Source: UBA7398 sp963978235 (GTDB lineage: Bacteria > Actinomycetota > Actinomycetes > Nanopelagicales > Nanopelagicaceae). Taken from it: a DNA stretch of 5,514 nt. Both the position numbers and the translations under genes were made by a program. Below the pieces are notes generated by a model that was not told where the DNA came from, searched no databases, and saw only the letters and a program-made list of their open reading frames with translations. This document shows, piece by piece, positions 1 through 5,514 of the stretch (positions are counted from its first letter, which is position 1; each line of letters begins with the position of its first letter). The DNA lies in NCBI GenBank assembly GCA_963978235.1, contig CAXBQM010000073.1, forward strand, positions 1 through 5,514. The letters run 5' to 3'.

Positions 1-1
1 T

Positions 2-1375
2 TACTTCTCAACAATTGGACGACCGCCATTACTACAACACACCTGGTCCCTTGCCGTAGAAGCACAGTTCTATTTGATTTGGCCCTTAGTTATGCTCTTT
101 ATTTTAAAATATTTCGGTAAGAAGAATATTCCCATTGCATCACTCATTGCAGCTGGTGCATCTGGAATTGCACTTTTCATCTATTCAATAAAGATTGATG
201 CATCAGCTAGCCACGTTGTAAGTCACGTCTACTTCGGAACTGATACGCATAGCATTGGCCTATTTCTTGGTTCAGCGCTTGCAGTGAGTTGGATTCCACA
301 AAACTTAAGTAAAACTATCTCGCAGCGCGCTCAAGATTTCGTTGATGGTGTTGGCGTGTTTGGTCTCCTTGGACTTTTAGCGACATTTCTTTTCATTAAT
401 GAAACCGATCCGACTCTCTATCGATTGGCTTTTCCACTCGCTGGAATTTTCGGTTGCGCTACATTGATGTCAGTCGTACATCCAGCTTCGCGATTTGCTC
501 CTATATTGAGCACAAAACTACTTCTGTGGATTGGTGAACGCTCGTATGGAATTTATCTATGGCATTGGGTGATTTTCCAAGTGACCAGACCCTCCATCGA
601 TATCGCCGGCCAAACGTGGGCGCTTTACTCATTACGAATTCTCATTGTTCTCGCACTAGCTGATATCTCACTTCGCTGGATCGAAATTCCTGTTCGACGT
701 GGGAATGTTGAACTCTGGTTCCGTGGAATGAAATACCGAACGCCACAAGTTCGATTACGCCAACGATTTACTGTTCTATTCACCCTTGCAATGTTGCTCA
801 TTGCATCTACTTCAATCGCAGTAAATGCGCTCAATGTGGCTCACAATCGTGAAAATGCGGAGATGAAACGTCTGGCTGAATTAACGGAAATTTCCGCAGT
901 GCCAAGTGAAAAAAAGCAAGGTTTATGGGTTACGGGTGACTCAGTAATCCTCGGAATTCGAAGCGAATTAGAGAAGTATCAGCACATCGGTTTAATCAAT
1001 GCTCGGATAGGACGACAACTTCCGGAACTTCTTTCAGTAATTGAAAAGGACCGAGTATTTGCAGGTAATGTACCAATTATCTTTGATATTGGAAATAACA
1101 ACGCAATTACTGAAAGTAGTTTTAAGCAAGTAATGGAGCTGGTGAAGAATCAACCACAGATTATTGTTGTCAACACGGCAGTTCCTCGACCTTGGCGCGA
1201 ATCTAATAATGCGATTGTTCGAAAAGTTACATCAAACTACGCAAATGTCTCTGTAATAAATTGGGCGGAGATTTCTCTCAATCATCCCGAATATTTCGCA
1301 AGTGATGGTGTTCACTTAAATCCTCCAGGAGTGAATGCTTACGTCTCAGCAATTCTTGAAGTCTTAAAGAAGTAA
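2..1375 (+). CDS. OatA-like membrane O-acyltransferase (acyltransferase 3 plus SGNH domain), 5'-truncated
   Basis: Probably transfers acyl (usually acetyl) groups across the membrane onto a cell-surface glycan such as peptidoglycan or a polysaccharide. The frame is open from base 2, so the true start lies upstream; 457 codons are visible. Residues 13-27 (HTWSLAVEAQFYLIW) are a hallmark acyltransferase-3 motif, normally HTWSLAVEEQFY, and GERSYGIYLWHW at 178-189 is another. About seven hydrophobic segments follow one another up to residue 228. A further membrane segment at about 256-277 leads to an outside SGNH domain with GDSV (Asp313, Ser314), a GRQ block near residue 336, GNNN at 364-367 and DGVHL (Asp435, His438), the expected Ser-His-Asp set. 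The order AT3-TM-SGNH matches Gram-positive OatA proteins. The acceptor cannot be told from sequence. It ends at a terminator and converges with the next gene. The N-terminal transmembrane helices and their histidine motif are outside the window. Confidence 0.9.
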   Translation, partial: YFSTIGRPPLLQHTWSLAVEAQFYLIWPLVMLFILKYFGKKNIPIASLIAAGASGIALFIYSIKIDASASHVVSHVYFGTDTHSIGLFLGSALAVSWIPQNLSKTISQRAQDFVDGVGVFGLLGLLATFLFINETDPTLYRLAFPLAGIFGCATLMSVVHPASRFAPILSTKLLLWIGERSYGIYLWHWVIFQVTRPSIDIAGQTWALYSLRILIVLALADISLRWIEIPVRRGNVELWFRGMKYRTPQVRLRQRFTVLFTLAMLLIASTSIAVNALNVAHNRENAEMKRLAELTEISAVPSEKKQGLWVTGDSVILGIRSELEKYQHIGLINARIGRQLPELLSVIEKDRVFAGNVPIIFDIGNNNAITESSFKQVMELVKNQPQIIVVNTAVPRPWRESNNAIVRKVTSNYANVSVINWAEISLNHPEYFASDGVHLNPPGVNAYVSAILEVLKK

Positions 1376-1384
1376 TATATTAAA

Positions 1385-1417
1385 TAAAAAAACCTCCCTA
1401 TCGGGAGGTCTTTTTAT
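1385..1417. terminator. Bidirectional intrinsic terminator between convergent genes
   Basis: A 7-bp perfect stem, ACCTCCC at 1392-1398 and GGGAGGT at 1403-1409, closes a 4-base loop. It is followed by T5 on the plus strand (1411-1415). It is preceded by A7 (1385-1391), which reads as a T-run on the minus strand. It lies 10 bases after the acyltransferase stop and about 12 bases past the end of the minus-strand lysine-rich gene, so one hairpin can serve both transcripts. Confidence 0.85.
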
Positions 1418-1428
1418 TTGTAATCTCG

Positions 1429-2205
1429 TTATGCGTACTTACCTGCAAGTGCGAACTTCTTCGCGTCAACTTTAACGCCATCTGAATAGACTGTTTGAAC
1501 GAGGAATTGGGTGCCACCCATATCATCTTTCTTAGCTATATCGAGTGAGAGTTGATTTGCGGGAACTGTTGAGACCAAAGTGAAATCCTTTGCGTTATAT
1601 GAGATCGAGACGTCATAACCCGTGATTCCTTCAGATTCCGCTGGAGCAACCCAACGAAGAGTTACACCACCGTTGTTATTTGCAATGGCAACAAATTTCT
1701 GCGGTGCGCCATGAGCAGAGAGAGCGGCCGGTGATTCTTCCGCGCTAGGAGTTGCTTCTGCTGATTGCGACATGGATGGAGATGCATCAGTGGCTGGAGC
1801 AGCATCATCACTCTCGCCACCACGATTAACAACAATGAGTCCGAGAATAACTATTCCGGCCAATACTAAAAAGAGAACTCTCCCAGAACTCTTTGATTGT
1901 GCAGGCGCTTTTGTCGTAGTTGCACTTTTTGTTGGCGCAGGAGTTGTTGAAATTGATTGAGTCTTCTGTGCAGTTTGTGCAGGACGTGAGGAAGTTGGCA
2001 CTGGTGGAATCACAATCGATGCAGCGCTCTTACTTGAAGATTTTTTAGCAGCACGCTTTGCAACTTTCTTGCTTGCGGATTTCTTTACCGCCGCTTTTTT
2101 AACCGACTTCCTGCTTGGTGATTTCTTGCTTGTCGATTTCTTAGCCGCAGATTTCTTAGCCGCAGATTTCTTAGCTGTTTTTTTAGCCGCTTTTTTCGCT
2201 GCCAC
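1429..2205 (-). CDS. Single-pass membrane protein with histone H1-like lysine-rich N-tail and FnIII-like outer domain
   Basis: Not a gene I can name; 258 residues with four clear parts. Residues 1-60 hold 23 Lys and 2 Arg with no acidic residue, built on AAKKS/AAKKT-like repeats resembling the C-tails of histone H1 and bacterial HU/H1-like proteins. Residues 61-108 are a P/T/S/A/K-rich linker. Residues 110-127 are one hydrophobic helix. Residues 130-165 are an acidic S/A/P/E/D linker, and about 167-258 look like one fibronectin type III fold (LRW, GITGYDVSIS, then FLVQTVYSDG). By the positive-inside rule the basic tail is cytoplasmic and the FnIII part is outside; there is no cleavable signal peptide. 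The tail could bind DNA, RNA or acidic lipid; this is inference. The start is GTG, chosen because AGAGGAG lies 5 bases upstream and the repeats begin at once. It is 61 bases after rdgB and ends at the bidirectional terminator. Confidence 0.85.
   Translation of the reverse strand: MAAKKAAKKTAKKSAAKKSAAKKSTSKKSPSRKSVKKAAVKKSASKKVAKRAAKKSSSKSAASIVIPPVPTSSRPAQTAQKTQSISTTPAPTKSATTTKAPAQSKSSGRVLFLVLAGIVILGLIVVNRGGESDDAAPATDASPSMSQSAEATPSAEESPAALSAHGAPQKFVAIANNNGGVTLRWVAPAESEGITGYDVSISYNAKDFTLVSTVPANQLSLDIAKKDDMGGTQFLVQTVYSDGVKVDAKKFALAGKYA
2120..2179 (-). repeat. 15-bp tandem repeat encoding Lys-Lys-rich pentapeptides
   Basis: Two perfect adjacent 15-base copies (2135-2149 and 2150-2164, GATTTCTTAGCCGCA on the plus strand) are flanked by two degenerate copies at 2120-2134 and 2165-2179. 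They are in frame with the lysine-rich gene and encode AAKKS-type pentapeptides. Identity at the DNA level, not only at the protein level, suggests recent slippage, so copy number may differ between strains. Confidence 0.8.
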
Positions 2206-2210
2206 GTTTT

Positions 2211-2217
2211 CTCCTCT
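2211..2217 (-). promoter_or_regulatory. Strong Shine-Dalgarno for the lysine-rich membrane protein
   Basis: On the minus strand AGAGGAG lies 5 bases before the GTG at 2205-2203. It is the best ribosome binding site in the window and fixes the start on the GTG codon. Confidence 0.75.
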
Positions 2218-2235
2218 GTTTAAATGCCTAGGTAA

Positions 2236-2266
2236 AGAATACCCCAGCGCAGTAATGGTGAATCAA
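2236..2266 (-). promoter_or_regulatory. Possible sigma-70-type promoter before the lysine-rich gene
   Basis: On the minus strand TTGATT (2266-2261), just after the rdgB stop codon, is followed after 19 bases by TATTCT (2241-2236). The -35 resembles TTGACA and the -10 matches TATAAT at 4 of 6 positions, but the spacer is longer than the optimal 17. It could allow expression apart from the clpS-rdgB transcript. No terminator is visible after rdgB, so read-through is also possible. Confidence 0.3.
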
Positions 2267-2872
2267 TTACTCGCTTAGGAGCTGGGCAATGACCGGGGCG
2301 ATTTCTCGCATTGCACGGCCGCGATGGCTAATTCTGTCTTTTTCATCTGCGCTCAATTGAGCCATAGTTACGTCATAGCCATCTGGCTGAAAGATCGGGT
2401 CATAGCCAAAGCCACCATCTCCAACTGGTGAATATCGGATAACACCGTGAATTTCACCGCGACAGATTTCCGTTCTTCCATCCGGCAACGCAAGCGCAAC
2501 GACAGATACGAACTTACCTTGACGTTTATCTGGTTGAACGTCTTCGATCTCTTTCAATACTTTTTCAAGATTTGCTCGATCATTTCCATGTTCGCCAGAC
2601 CAACGCGCAGAAAGCACTCCTGGCGCACCATTTAACGCATCAATACATAACCCACTGTCATCCGCAATCGCTGCAAGTCCGGTTTTCATCGCAATAGTTT
2701 CAGCTTTTAATAGCGCATTCTCTTCAAATGTGGCACCTGTTTCTTCAACATCGCTTATTTCAGGAAAATCTGAAACGCTGACAGGTTTAATGTGTGGTGC
2801 AATCGTTGCAAGCATTCGTTGAAGCTCTACTAACTTTCCTTTATTTCGAGATGAGAGAACAAGTCGAGTCAT
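2267..2872 (-). CDS. rdgB: RdgB/HAM1 non-canonical purine NTP pyrophosphatase
   Basis: Hydrolyses ITP, dITP and XTP to the monophosphate and pyrophosphate, keeping deaminated purines out of DNA and RNA; cytosolic. At 201 residues it has the normal length of the Ham1/RdgB family. Visible motifs in order: SSRNKGK (7-13), the family's nucleotide/phosphate-binding N-terminal signature; TGATFEENALLKA (45-57); ADDSGL with Asp71/Asp72, one of which is the expected general base; LNGAPGVLSARWSG (80-93); GDGGFGYDPIF (151-161), which lines the base pocket; and SHRGRA (182-187). The ATG start is supported by the N-terminal motif falling at the usual place. It follows rph after 19 bases, the usual actinobacterial pairing. 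The gap holds no obvious Shine-Dalgarno, so translation may depend on coupling to rph or on weak initiation. Confidence 0.96.
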   Translation of the reverse strand: MTRLVLSSRNKGKLVELQRMLATIAPHIKPVSVSDFPEISDVEETGATFEENALLKAETIAMKTGLAAIADDSGLCIDALNGAPGVLSARWSGEHGNDRANLEKVLKEIEDVQPDKRQGKFVSVVALALPDGRTEICRGEIHGVIRYSPVGDGGFGYDPIFQPDGYDVTMAQLSADEKDRISHRGRAMREIAPVIAQLLSE

Positions 2873-2891
2873 GGTAATACTTGGTGTGAAG

Positions 2892-3617
2892 CTATTTAGC
2901 TAACGCTGCTCGTTGAAGTTCAGTGAGATCTGCACAGCCTTTTACTGCAAGATTTAATAAATTATCAAGTAATAATCGATCAAATGGCGCACCTTCAGCA
3001 GTACCTTGGACTTCGATAAATTCACCAGTACCAGTGCAAACAACATTCATATCTGTCTCGGCGGTGACATCTTCGGTGTAACACAGATCGAGCATCGGCG
3101 TGCCATTAATAATTCCAACACTGACTGCAGCCACCGAACCTTTGAGCGCTTGAGCGCTCTGCGCAAGATGCCCAGCGTTCTTCGCCCAAGTAATGGCATC
3201 TGCAATTGCAACGTATGCACCAGTAATTGCTGCTGTGCGAGTTCCACCATCTGCCTGTAACACGTCGCAATCTAGAACAATCGTGTTCTCGCCAAGGCCT
3301 TTCATATCGACAACAGCACGGAGTGAGCGACCAATTAGTCGAGATATTTCTTGTGTGCGTCCACCAAGTTTTCCTTTAACGCTTTCGCGATCAGATCGAG
3401 TGTGTGTTGAACGAGGCAACATTGAATATTCCGAAGTAACCCAGCCTTGTCCTTTTCCAACCAACCATCGTGGTACTCCTGGCGTAAACGATGCTGCACA
3501 GAGCACTCGTGTTTTTCCAAATTCAACTAAGACTGAACCTTCAGCATGATCCAGCCAACCTCTCGTAAAAGTGATTGGACGTAATTGATTTGGCGAACGG
3601 CCATCCACTCGTTGCAT
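2892..3617 (-). CDS. rph: Ribonuclease PH
   Basis: Phosphorolytic 3'-to-5' exoribonuclease that trims tRNA precursors, releasing nucleoside diphosphates; the family forms a hexamer in the cytosol. The 241 residues are full length. Motifs in order: RVDGR near the N-terminus (3-7); YSMLPRST (64-71); GGRTQEISRLIGRSLRA (85-101), where Arg87 corresponds to the phosphate-binding Arg86 of characterised enzymes; DCDVLQADGGTRTAAITGA (116-134), with Thr126 and Arg127 in the second phosphate-binding block; DLCYTEDVTAETDMNVV (177-193), with the catalytic-site aspartates; and EVQGTAEG near residue 205. The start ATG overlaps the murI stop by one base (TAATG), and GAAAGAGG lies 7 bases upstream, so translational coupling with murI is likely. 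In many actinobacteria an MBL-fold gene sits between murI and rph; here it is absent. Confidence 0.97.
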   Translation of the reverse strand: MQRVDGRSPNQLRPITFTRGWLDHAEGSVLVEFGKTRVLCAASFTPGVPRWLVGKGQGWVTSEYSMLPRSTHTRSDRESVKGKLGGRTQEISRLIGRSLRAVVDMKGLGENTIVLDCDVLQADGGTRTAAITGAYVAIADAITWAKNAGHLAQSAQALKGSVAAVSVGIINGTPMLDLCYTEDVTAETDMNVVCTGTGEFIEVQGTAEGAPFDRLLLDNLLNLAVKGCADLTELQRAALAK

Positions 3618-4432
3618 TACTTAACCTCTTTCTCGACATTAACAACTTCAGGACCAAGGAAGCGACGAGCCAATGTGGCAAAACTTTTGGCATCACCAGT
3701 TGCAACAAATCGATGTGTCGGCGCGCTTTTTTCAGTTCGCGAAAGGCGATGTTCAGCTAGTACTCGATAGAGATCCTTCGCCGTTTCATCAGCGCTCGAA
3801 ACTAGCGTGACGTTATTCCCCATAACATATGAAATGACTCCTGTTAGCAATGGATAATGCGTGCAACCCAAAACTAAGGTATCAATATCTGCAGATTTGA
3901 GTGGTTGTAAATATTCTTTAGCAAGTTCAGTAATTTCATTTCCTGATGTTTCCCCACGCTCAACAAATTCAACAAAGAGTGGGCATGGAACAGAGGTAAT
4001 CTGCAATTGTGGTGCGGCTGCAAAAGAATCGACATACGCTTTTGAATCAATTGTTGTTTGCGTGCCAATTACTCCAATTCGACCAGATCGTGTTGCAGAT
4101 ACTGCGCGACGAACTGCTGGCTGAATAACTTCTATTACCGGAACTGAATATCGTTCACGCGCATCGCGTAACATTGCCGAACTTGCTGTATTGCACGCGA
4201 TAACAATTGCCTTAACCCCAGCCTGAATTAATTTGTCCATTATTTCTAATGAAAATGCTCGCACTTCAGCTAATGGACGAGGGCCATATGGAGTGCGCGC
4301 TGTATCTCCTACATAAAGAATTGATTCGTTGGGTAATTGATCTATCACTGCGCGAGCAACAGTTAATCCACCCACGCCTGAATCAAAGATTCCAATTGGC
4401 GAATTTGGGTTAACTCCCTGGCTGGACATCAC
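3617..4432 (-). CDS. murI: Glutamate racemase
   Basis: Interconverts L- and D-glutamate without a cofactor, supplying D-Glu for the peptidoglycan stem peptide; cytosolic. The 271 residues are the usual length. FDSGVGGLTV (16-25) and VGDTARTPYG (41-50) form the substrate pocket. The two catalytic cysteines are in ACNTASS (Cys80) and LGCTHYPLL (Cys190), both intact. PCPLFVEFVERGE at 149-161 is also typical of the family. Two adjacent starts, GTG at 4432 and ATG at 4429, are possible; no clear Shine-Dalgarno precedes either, so the exact start is uncertain by one residue. The 63-base gap to the DUF2017 gene is the longest within the clpS-rdgB run. In mycobacteria mec, cysO, cysM and a rhomboid gene lie at this point, so they seem to be missing or moved. 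Confidence 0.97.
   Translation of the reverse strand: MMSSQGVNPNSPIGIFDSGVGGLTVARAVIDQLPNESILYVGDTARTPYGPRPLAEVRAFSLEIMDKLIQAGVKAIVIACNTASSAMLRDARERYSVPVIEVIQPAVRRAVSATRSGRIGVIGTQTTIDSKAYVDSFAAAPQLQITSVPCPLFVEFVERGETSGNEITELAKEYLQPLKSADIDTLVLGCTHYPLLTGVISYVMGNNVTLVSSADETAKDLYRVLAEHRLSRTEKSAPTHRFVATGDAKSFATLARRFLGPEVVNVEKEVK
3625..3632 (-). promoter_or_regulatory. Shine-Dalgarno for rph inside the murI 3' end
   Basis: On the minus strand GAAAGAGG ends 7 bases before the rph ATG and lies within the last codons of murI. Together with the TAATG stop-start overlap it supports coupled translation and fixes the rph start. Confidence 0.6.
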
Positions 4433-4495
4433 GCGCTAAGGGTACTGAACAATTCATTTCTTCGATTATTTACTCGTTTATTTGAGACGAACCAG
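4433..4495 (-). other. AT-rich gap upstream of murI
   Basis: This 63-base spacer has an AT-rich core (TAAATAAT on the minus strand near 4473-4466) that could act as a -10 element. I see no matching -35, no hairpin with a T-run and no ribosome binding site of note. A secondary promoter for murI is possible but weakly supported. Confidence 0.25.
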
Positions 4496-5098
4496 CTATA
4501 AGAGTTGAATCAAACTCTCTTGTAACCAACCTAGCCATGAATAGACGGCATACACCGCTTTCATAGGATCACTTTCTTTCATCAGTTCATATTTTTTATG
4601 CTGTTCATCTGCTGGTGGCTTCTCTATTCCAAGTCTTACCGCCAATGCCAATCGAATGTCGTTGAGGCCACCTAGCCAATCCATAATTTCATTCATTGGC
4701 ACTTCTATTTCCAAAGTTCCCATATCAAGTGGTTGATCACCATTCCACTCTTCATCTTGTGGAAGGAGCGCCTCGCGAATTGTGTTGGCGTGTGCTCGCT
4801 TCTTCTCACGCAATCCGTGTTCGGTGTATCGACGAAATTCCCCAGCTGCGTTTTCTTCGGCATATGCATCAGGTAATAAGCGATGGAGTACTGGATCTTG
4901 TGGTGGCGCGTCATTGGTAGAAATACCAACGATGTTCATAAATTCTTTCATTTCATCATCAACGTGATCATCTTCTCCTAGCAATTCGAGAATCTGTTCT
5001 GCGAGATTTATTAAGACATGTGCTTCCTGTGACGTAAAAACGGCAAAGACCTTGTCATCACCACTTCGAAAAAAACCAGTGCCGCGTGGGTTCGTCAT
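4496..5098 (-). CDS. DUF2017 family protein, actinobacterial ClpS neighbour
   Basis: A conserved actinobacterial protein of unknown function, 200 residues, soluble, with no signal peptide or membrane segment. It is recognised by its place directly after clpS and by family-like blocks: an N-terminal strand pair and a helix up to residue 40, DPVLHRLLPDAY (68-79), EFRRYTEHGLREKK (87-100), and a C-terminal helical part with WLGGLNDIRLALAVRLG (141-157) and a final YSWLGWLQESL helix (186-196). It is acidic and helix-rich overall. The constant pairing with clpS, here with a 27-base gap, suggests a link to Clp proteolysis, but that is inference from context only. The start ATG has a weak purine-rich GAGAGATGAG upstream. 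A T7 run in codons 9-11 is a possible indel site in sequencing. Confidence 0.88.
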   Translation of the reverse strand: MTNPRGTGFFRSGDDKVFAVFTSQEAHVLINLAEQILELLGEDDHVDDEMKEFMNIVGISTNDAPPQDPVLHRLLPDAYAEENAAGEFRRYTEHGLREKKRAHANTIREALLPQDEEWNGDQPLDMGTLEIEVPMNEIMDWLGGLNDIRLALAVRLGIEKPPADEQHKKYELMKESDPMKAVYAVYSWLGWLQESLIQLL

Positions 5099-5112
5099 TA
5101 CTCATCTCTCAT

Positions 5113-5146
5113 AGTTCGTCAGCTCTTACAGTTCGTCATCTCGTTG
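5113..5146. repeat. 17-bp imperfect tandem duplication over the clpS stop codon
   Basis: AGTTCGTCAGCTC at 5113-5125 and AGTTCGTCATCTC at 5130-5142 match at 12 of 13 bases, with a period of 17. The right copy encodes the end of ClpS (RDDEL); the left copy lies after the stop in the gap before the DUF2017 gene. It looks like a small local duplication that lengthened the spacer. Confidence 0.55.
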
Positions 5147-5410
5147 CACTGTCGCCCACAATCCATACTCGTGGAGACGCTGAACATCGCGTTCCATTTC
5201 TTCTCGCGTTCCAGAAGTAACCACTGCTTTGCCCTCATTGTGTACTTTCAACATTAACTCTGTTGCTTTTTCTTTTGAAAAATGAAAGAGAACCATAAAA
5301 ACATGCGTGACATACGACATGAGATTTACCGGATCGTCCCACACAACTGTTACCCATGGTCGATCTGGCCGGATATCAGTATCCGACTTTTCTTCCGTTA
5401 GGGTTCCCAT
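5126..5410 (-). CDS. clpS: ATP-dependent Clp protease adaptor ClpS
   Basis: Small cytosolic adaptor that binds destabilising N-terminal residues and delivers the substrate to the Clp ATPase, ClpC1 in actinobacteria. It has 94 residues, a typical length. After a short, flexible, charged N-terminus (about 1-17), the core starts at PWVTVVWDDPVNLMSYV (18-34). Asp25 and Asp26 match the N-degron alpha-amino-binding pair, Met31 is at the gatekeeper position, and His57 in KVHNEGKAVV is the conserved pocket histidine. The pocket therefore looks functional. The Trp in WDDPVN and the ending GLWATVQ are typical of actinobacterial ClpS. It is the first gene of the minus-strand run, with a -10-like element 7 bases upstream of the ATG. 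Its 3' end carries a short imperfect duplication. Confidence 0.95.
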   Translation of the reverse strand: MGTLTEEKSDTDIRPDRPWVTVVWDDPVNLMSYVTHVFMVLFHFSKEKATELMLKVHNEGKAVVTSGTREEMERDVQRLHEYGLWATVQRDDEL

Positions 5411-5416
5411 AACCGT

Positions 5417-5422
5417 ATTATG
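5417..5422 (-). promoter_or_regulatory. Candidate -10 element for clpS, probably leaderless
   Basis: The minus strand reads CATAAT at 5422-5417, matching TATAAT at 5 of 6 positions. Only 6 bases separate it from the clpS ATG, so transcription would start at or next to the start codon. No Shine-Dalgarno lies upstream of this ATG and no good -35 is seen 16-18 bases further up. Leaderless mRNAs are common in actinobacteria, so this is plausible. On the plus strand the overlapping TATTAT (5416-5421) could serve a divergent transcript. Confidence 0.45.
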
Positions 5423-5449
5423 AAATATAAATAGAAATTGAGTTACTGA

Positions 5450-5514
5450 ATCACGATATTGACCGATGAACTTAAACCGCTCTCGAGTGTGGCTGTAGCT
5501 ACCGATCGCACTCG
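5450..5514 (+). other. Possible first codons of a divergent gene, cut by the window edge
   Basis: After a TGA at 5447-5449 the plus-strand frame is open to the window end, with TTG at 5459 and GTG at 5489 as candidate starts. No ribosome binding site is clear. In mycobacteria the gene divergent from clpS is nicotinate phosphoribosyltransferase (pncB), so its start might fall here. The visible residues (after GTG: VAVATDRTR) are too few to test this. Confidence 0.2.

Noticed and set aside
74..76. TTG at 74 as the start of the acyltransferase
   Set aside because: The reading frame is open upstream to the window edge and encodes the conserved HTWSLAVEAQFY motif, so translation must start outside the window.
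2069..2278. Plus-strand frame encoding a Leu/Phe/Ala-rich hydrophobic repeat protein
   Set aside because: It is the antisense of the lysine-rich tail: AAG and AAA read backwards give CTT and TTT, so a lysine repeat automatically makes a fake membrane protein. It has no ribosome binding site or family match that I can see.
3144..3159. Perfect inverted repeat GAGCGCT-TG-AGCGCTC
   Set aside because: It lies within rph, encodes ordinary residues (SAQAL), has only a 2-base loop and no T-run. It is most simply a coincidence of codon choice, not an operator or terminator.
3193..3549. 118-codon plus-strand open frame opposite rph
   Set aside because: It lies wholly antisense to a clear RNase PH gene with all its motifs. 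The frame's product is low in recognisable structure and has no start signals.
3861..4124. 87-codon plus-strand open frame opposite murI
   Set aside because: It is fully within murI on the other strand, with no ribosome binding site and no recognisable domain; a shadow of the real gene.
5466..5498. Short plus-strand ATG frame at 5466
   Set aside because: It ends at a TAG after ten codons and has no ribosome binding site.

Overview
The window looks like chromosomal DNA from a streamlined, low-GC actinobacterium. The basis is gene order: clpS, a DUF2017 gene, murI, rph and rdgB follow one another on the minus strand in the order known from actinobacterial chromosomes such as Mycobacterium. The base composition is much more AT-rich than in classical Actinobacteria, and spacing is very tight. 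Freshwater acI lineages (Ca. Nanopelagicales) fit best, but that assignment is inference from gene order, composition and compactness, not from a marker search.

Layout from left to right. Positions 2-1375 (+) hold the 3' part of a membrane O-acyltransferase with a C-terminal SGNH domain (OatA-like); its start lies outside the window. A short bidirectional terminator at about 1385-1417 separates it from a convergent minus-strand gene block. Read in its own direction, that block begins at the right edge: clpS (5410-5126), DUF2017 gene (5098-4496), murI (4432-3617), rph (3617-2892), rdgB (2872-2267), and finally a lysine-rich single-pass membrane protein with a fibronectin-III-like outer domain (2205-1429). 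The last 104 bases (5411-5514) are the clpS upstream region and perhaps the first codons of a divergent gene.

Function. clpS encodes the adaptor that hands N-degron substrates to the Clp protease. murI supplies D-glutamate for peptidoglycan. rph trims tRNA 3' ends, and rdgB removes ITP, XTP and dITP from the nucleotide pool. DUF2017 is a conserved actinobacterial protein without an established role. These are housekeeping genes probably sharing a transcript: murI and rph overlap by one base (TAATG), and the other gaps from clpS to rdgB are 19-63 bases. The lysine-rich gene at the end has its own strong ribosome binding site and perhaps its own promoter. Its basic, histone H1-like tail is on the predicted cytoplasmic side of the membrane, and it is the least explained item here.

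I see no RNA gene, CRISPR array, insertion sequence, phage gene or defence system. I do not think the window holds a wholly new multi-gene system. The best leads are the membrane-anchored histone-like protein and the stripped-down version of the clpS-murI-rph neighbourhood.
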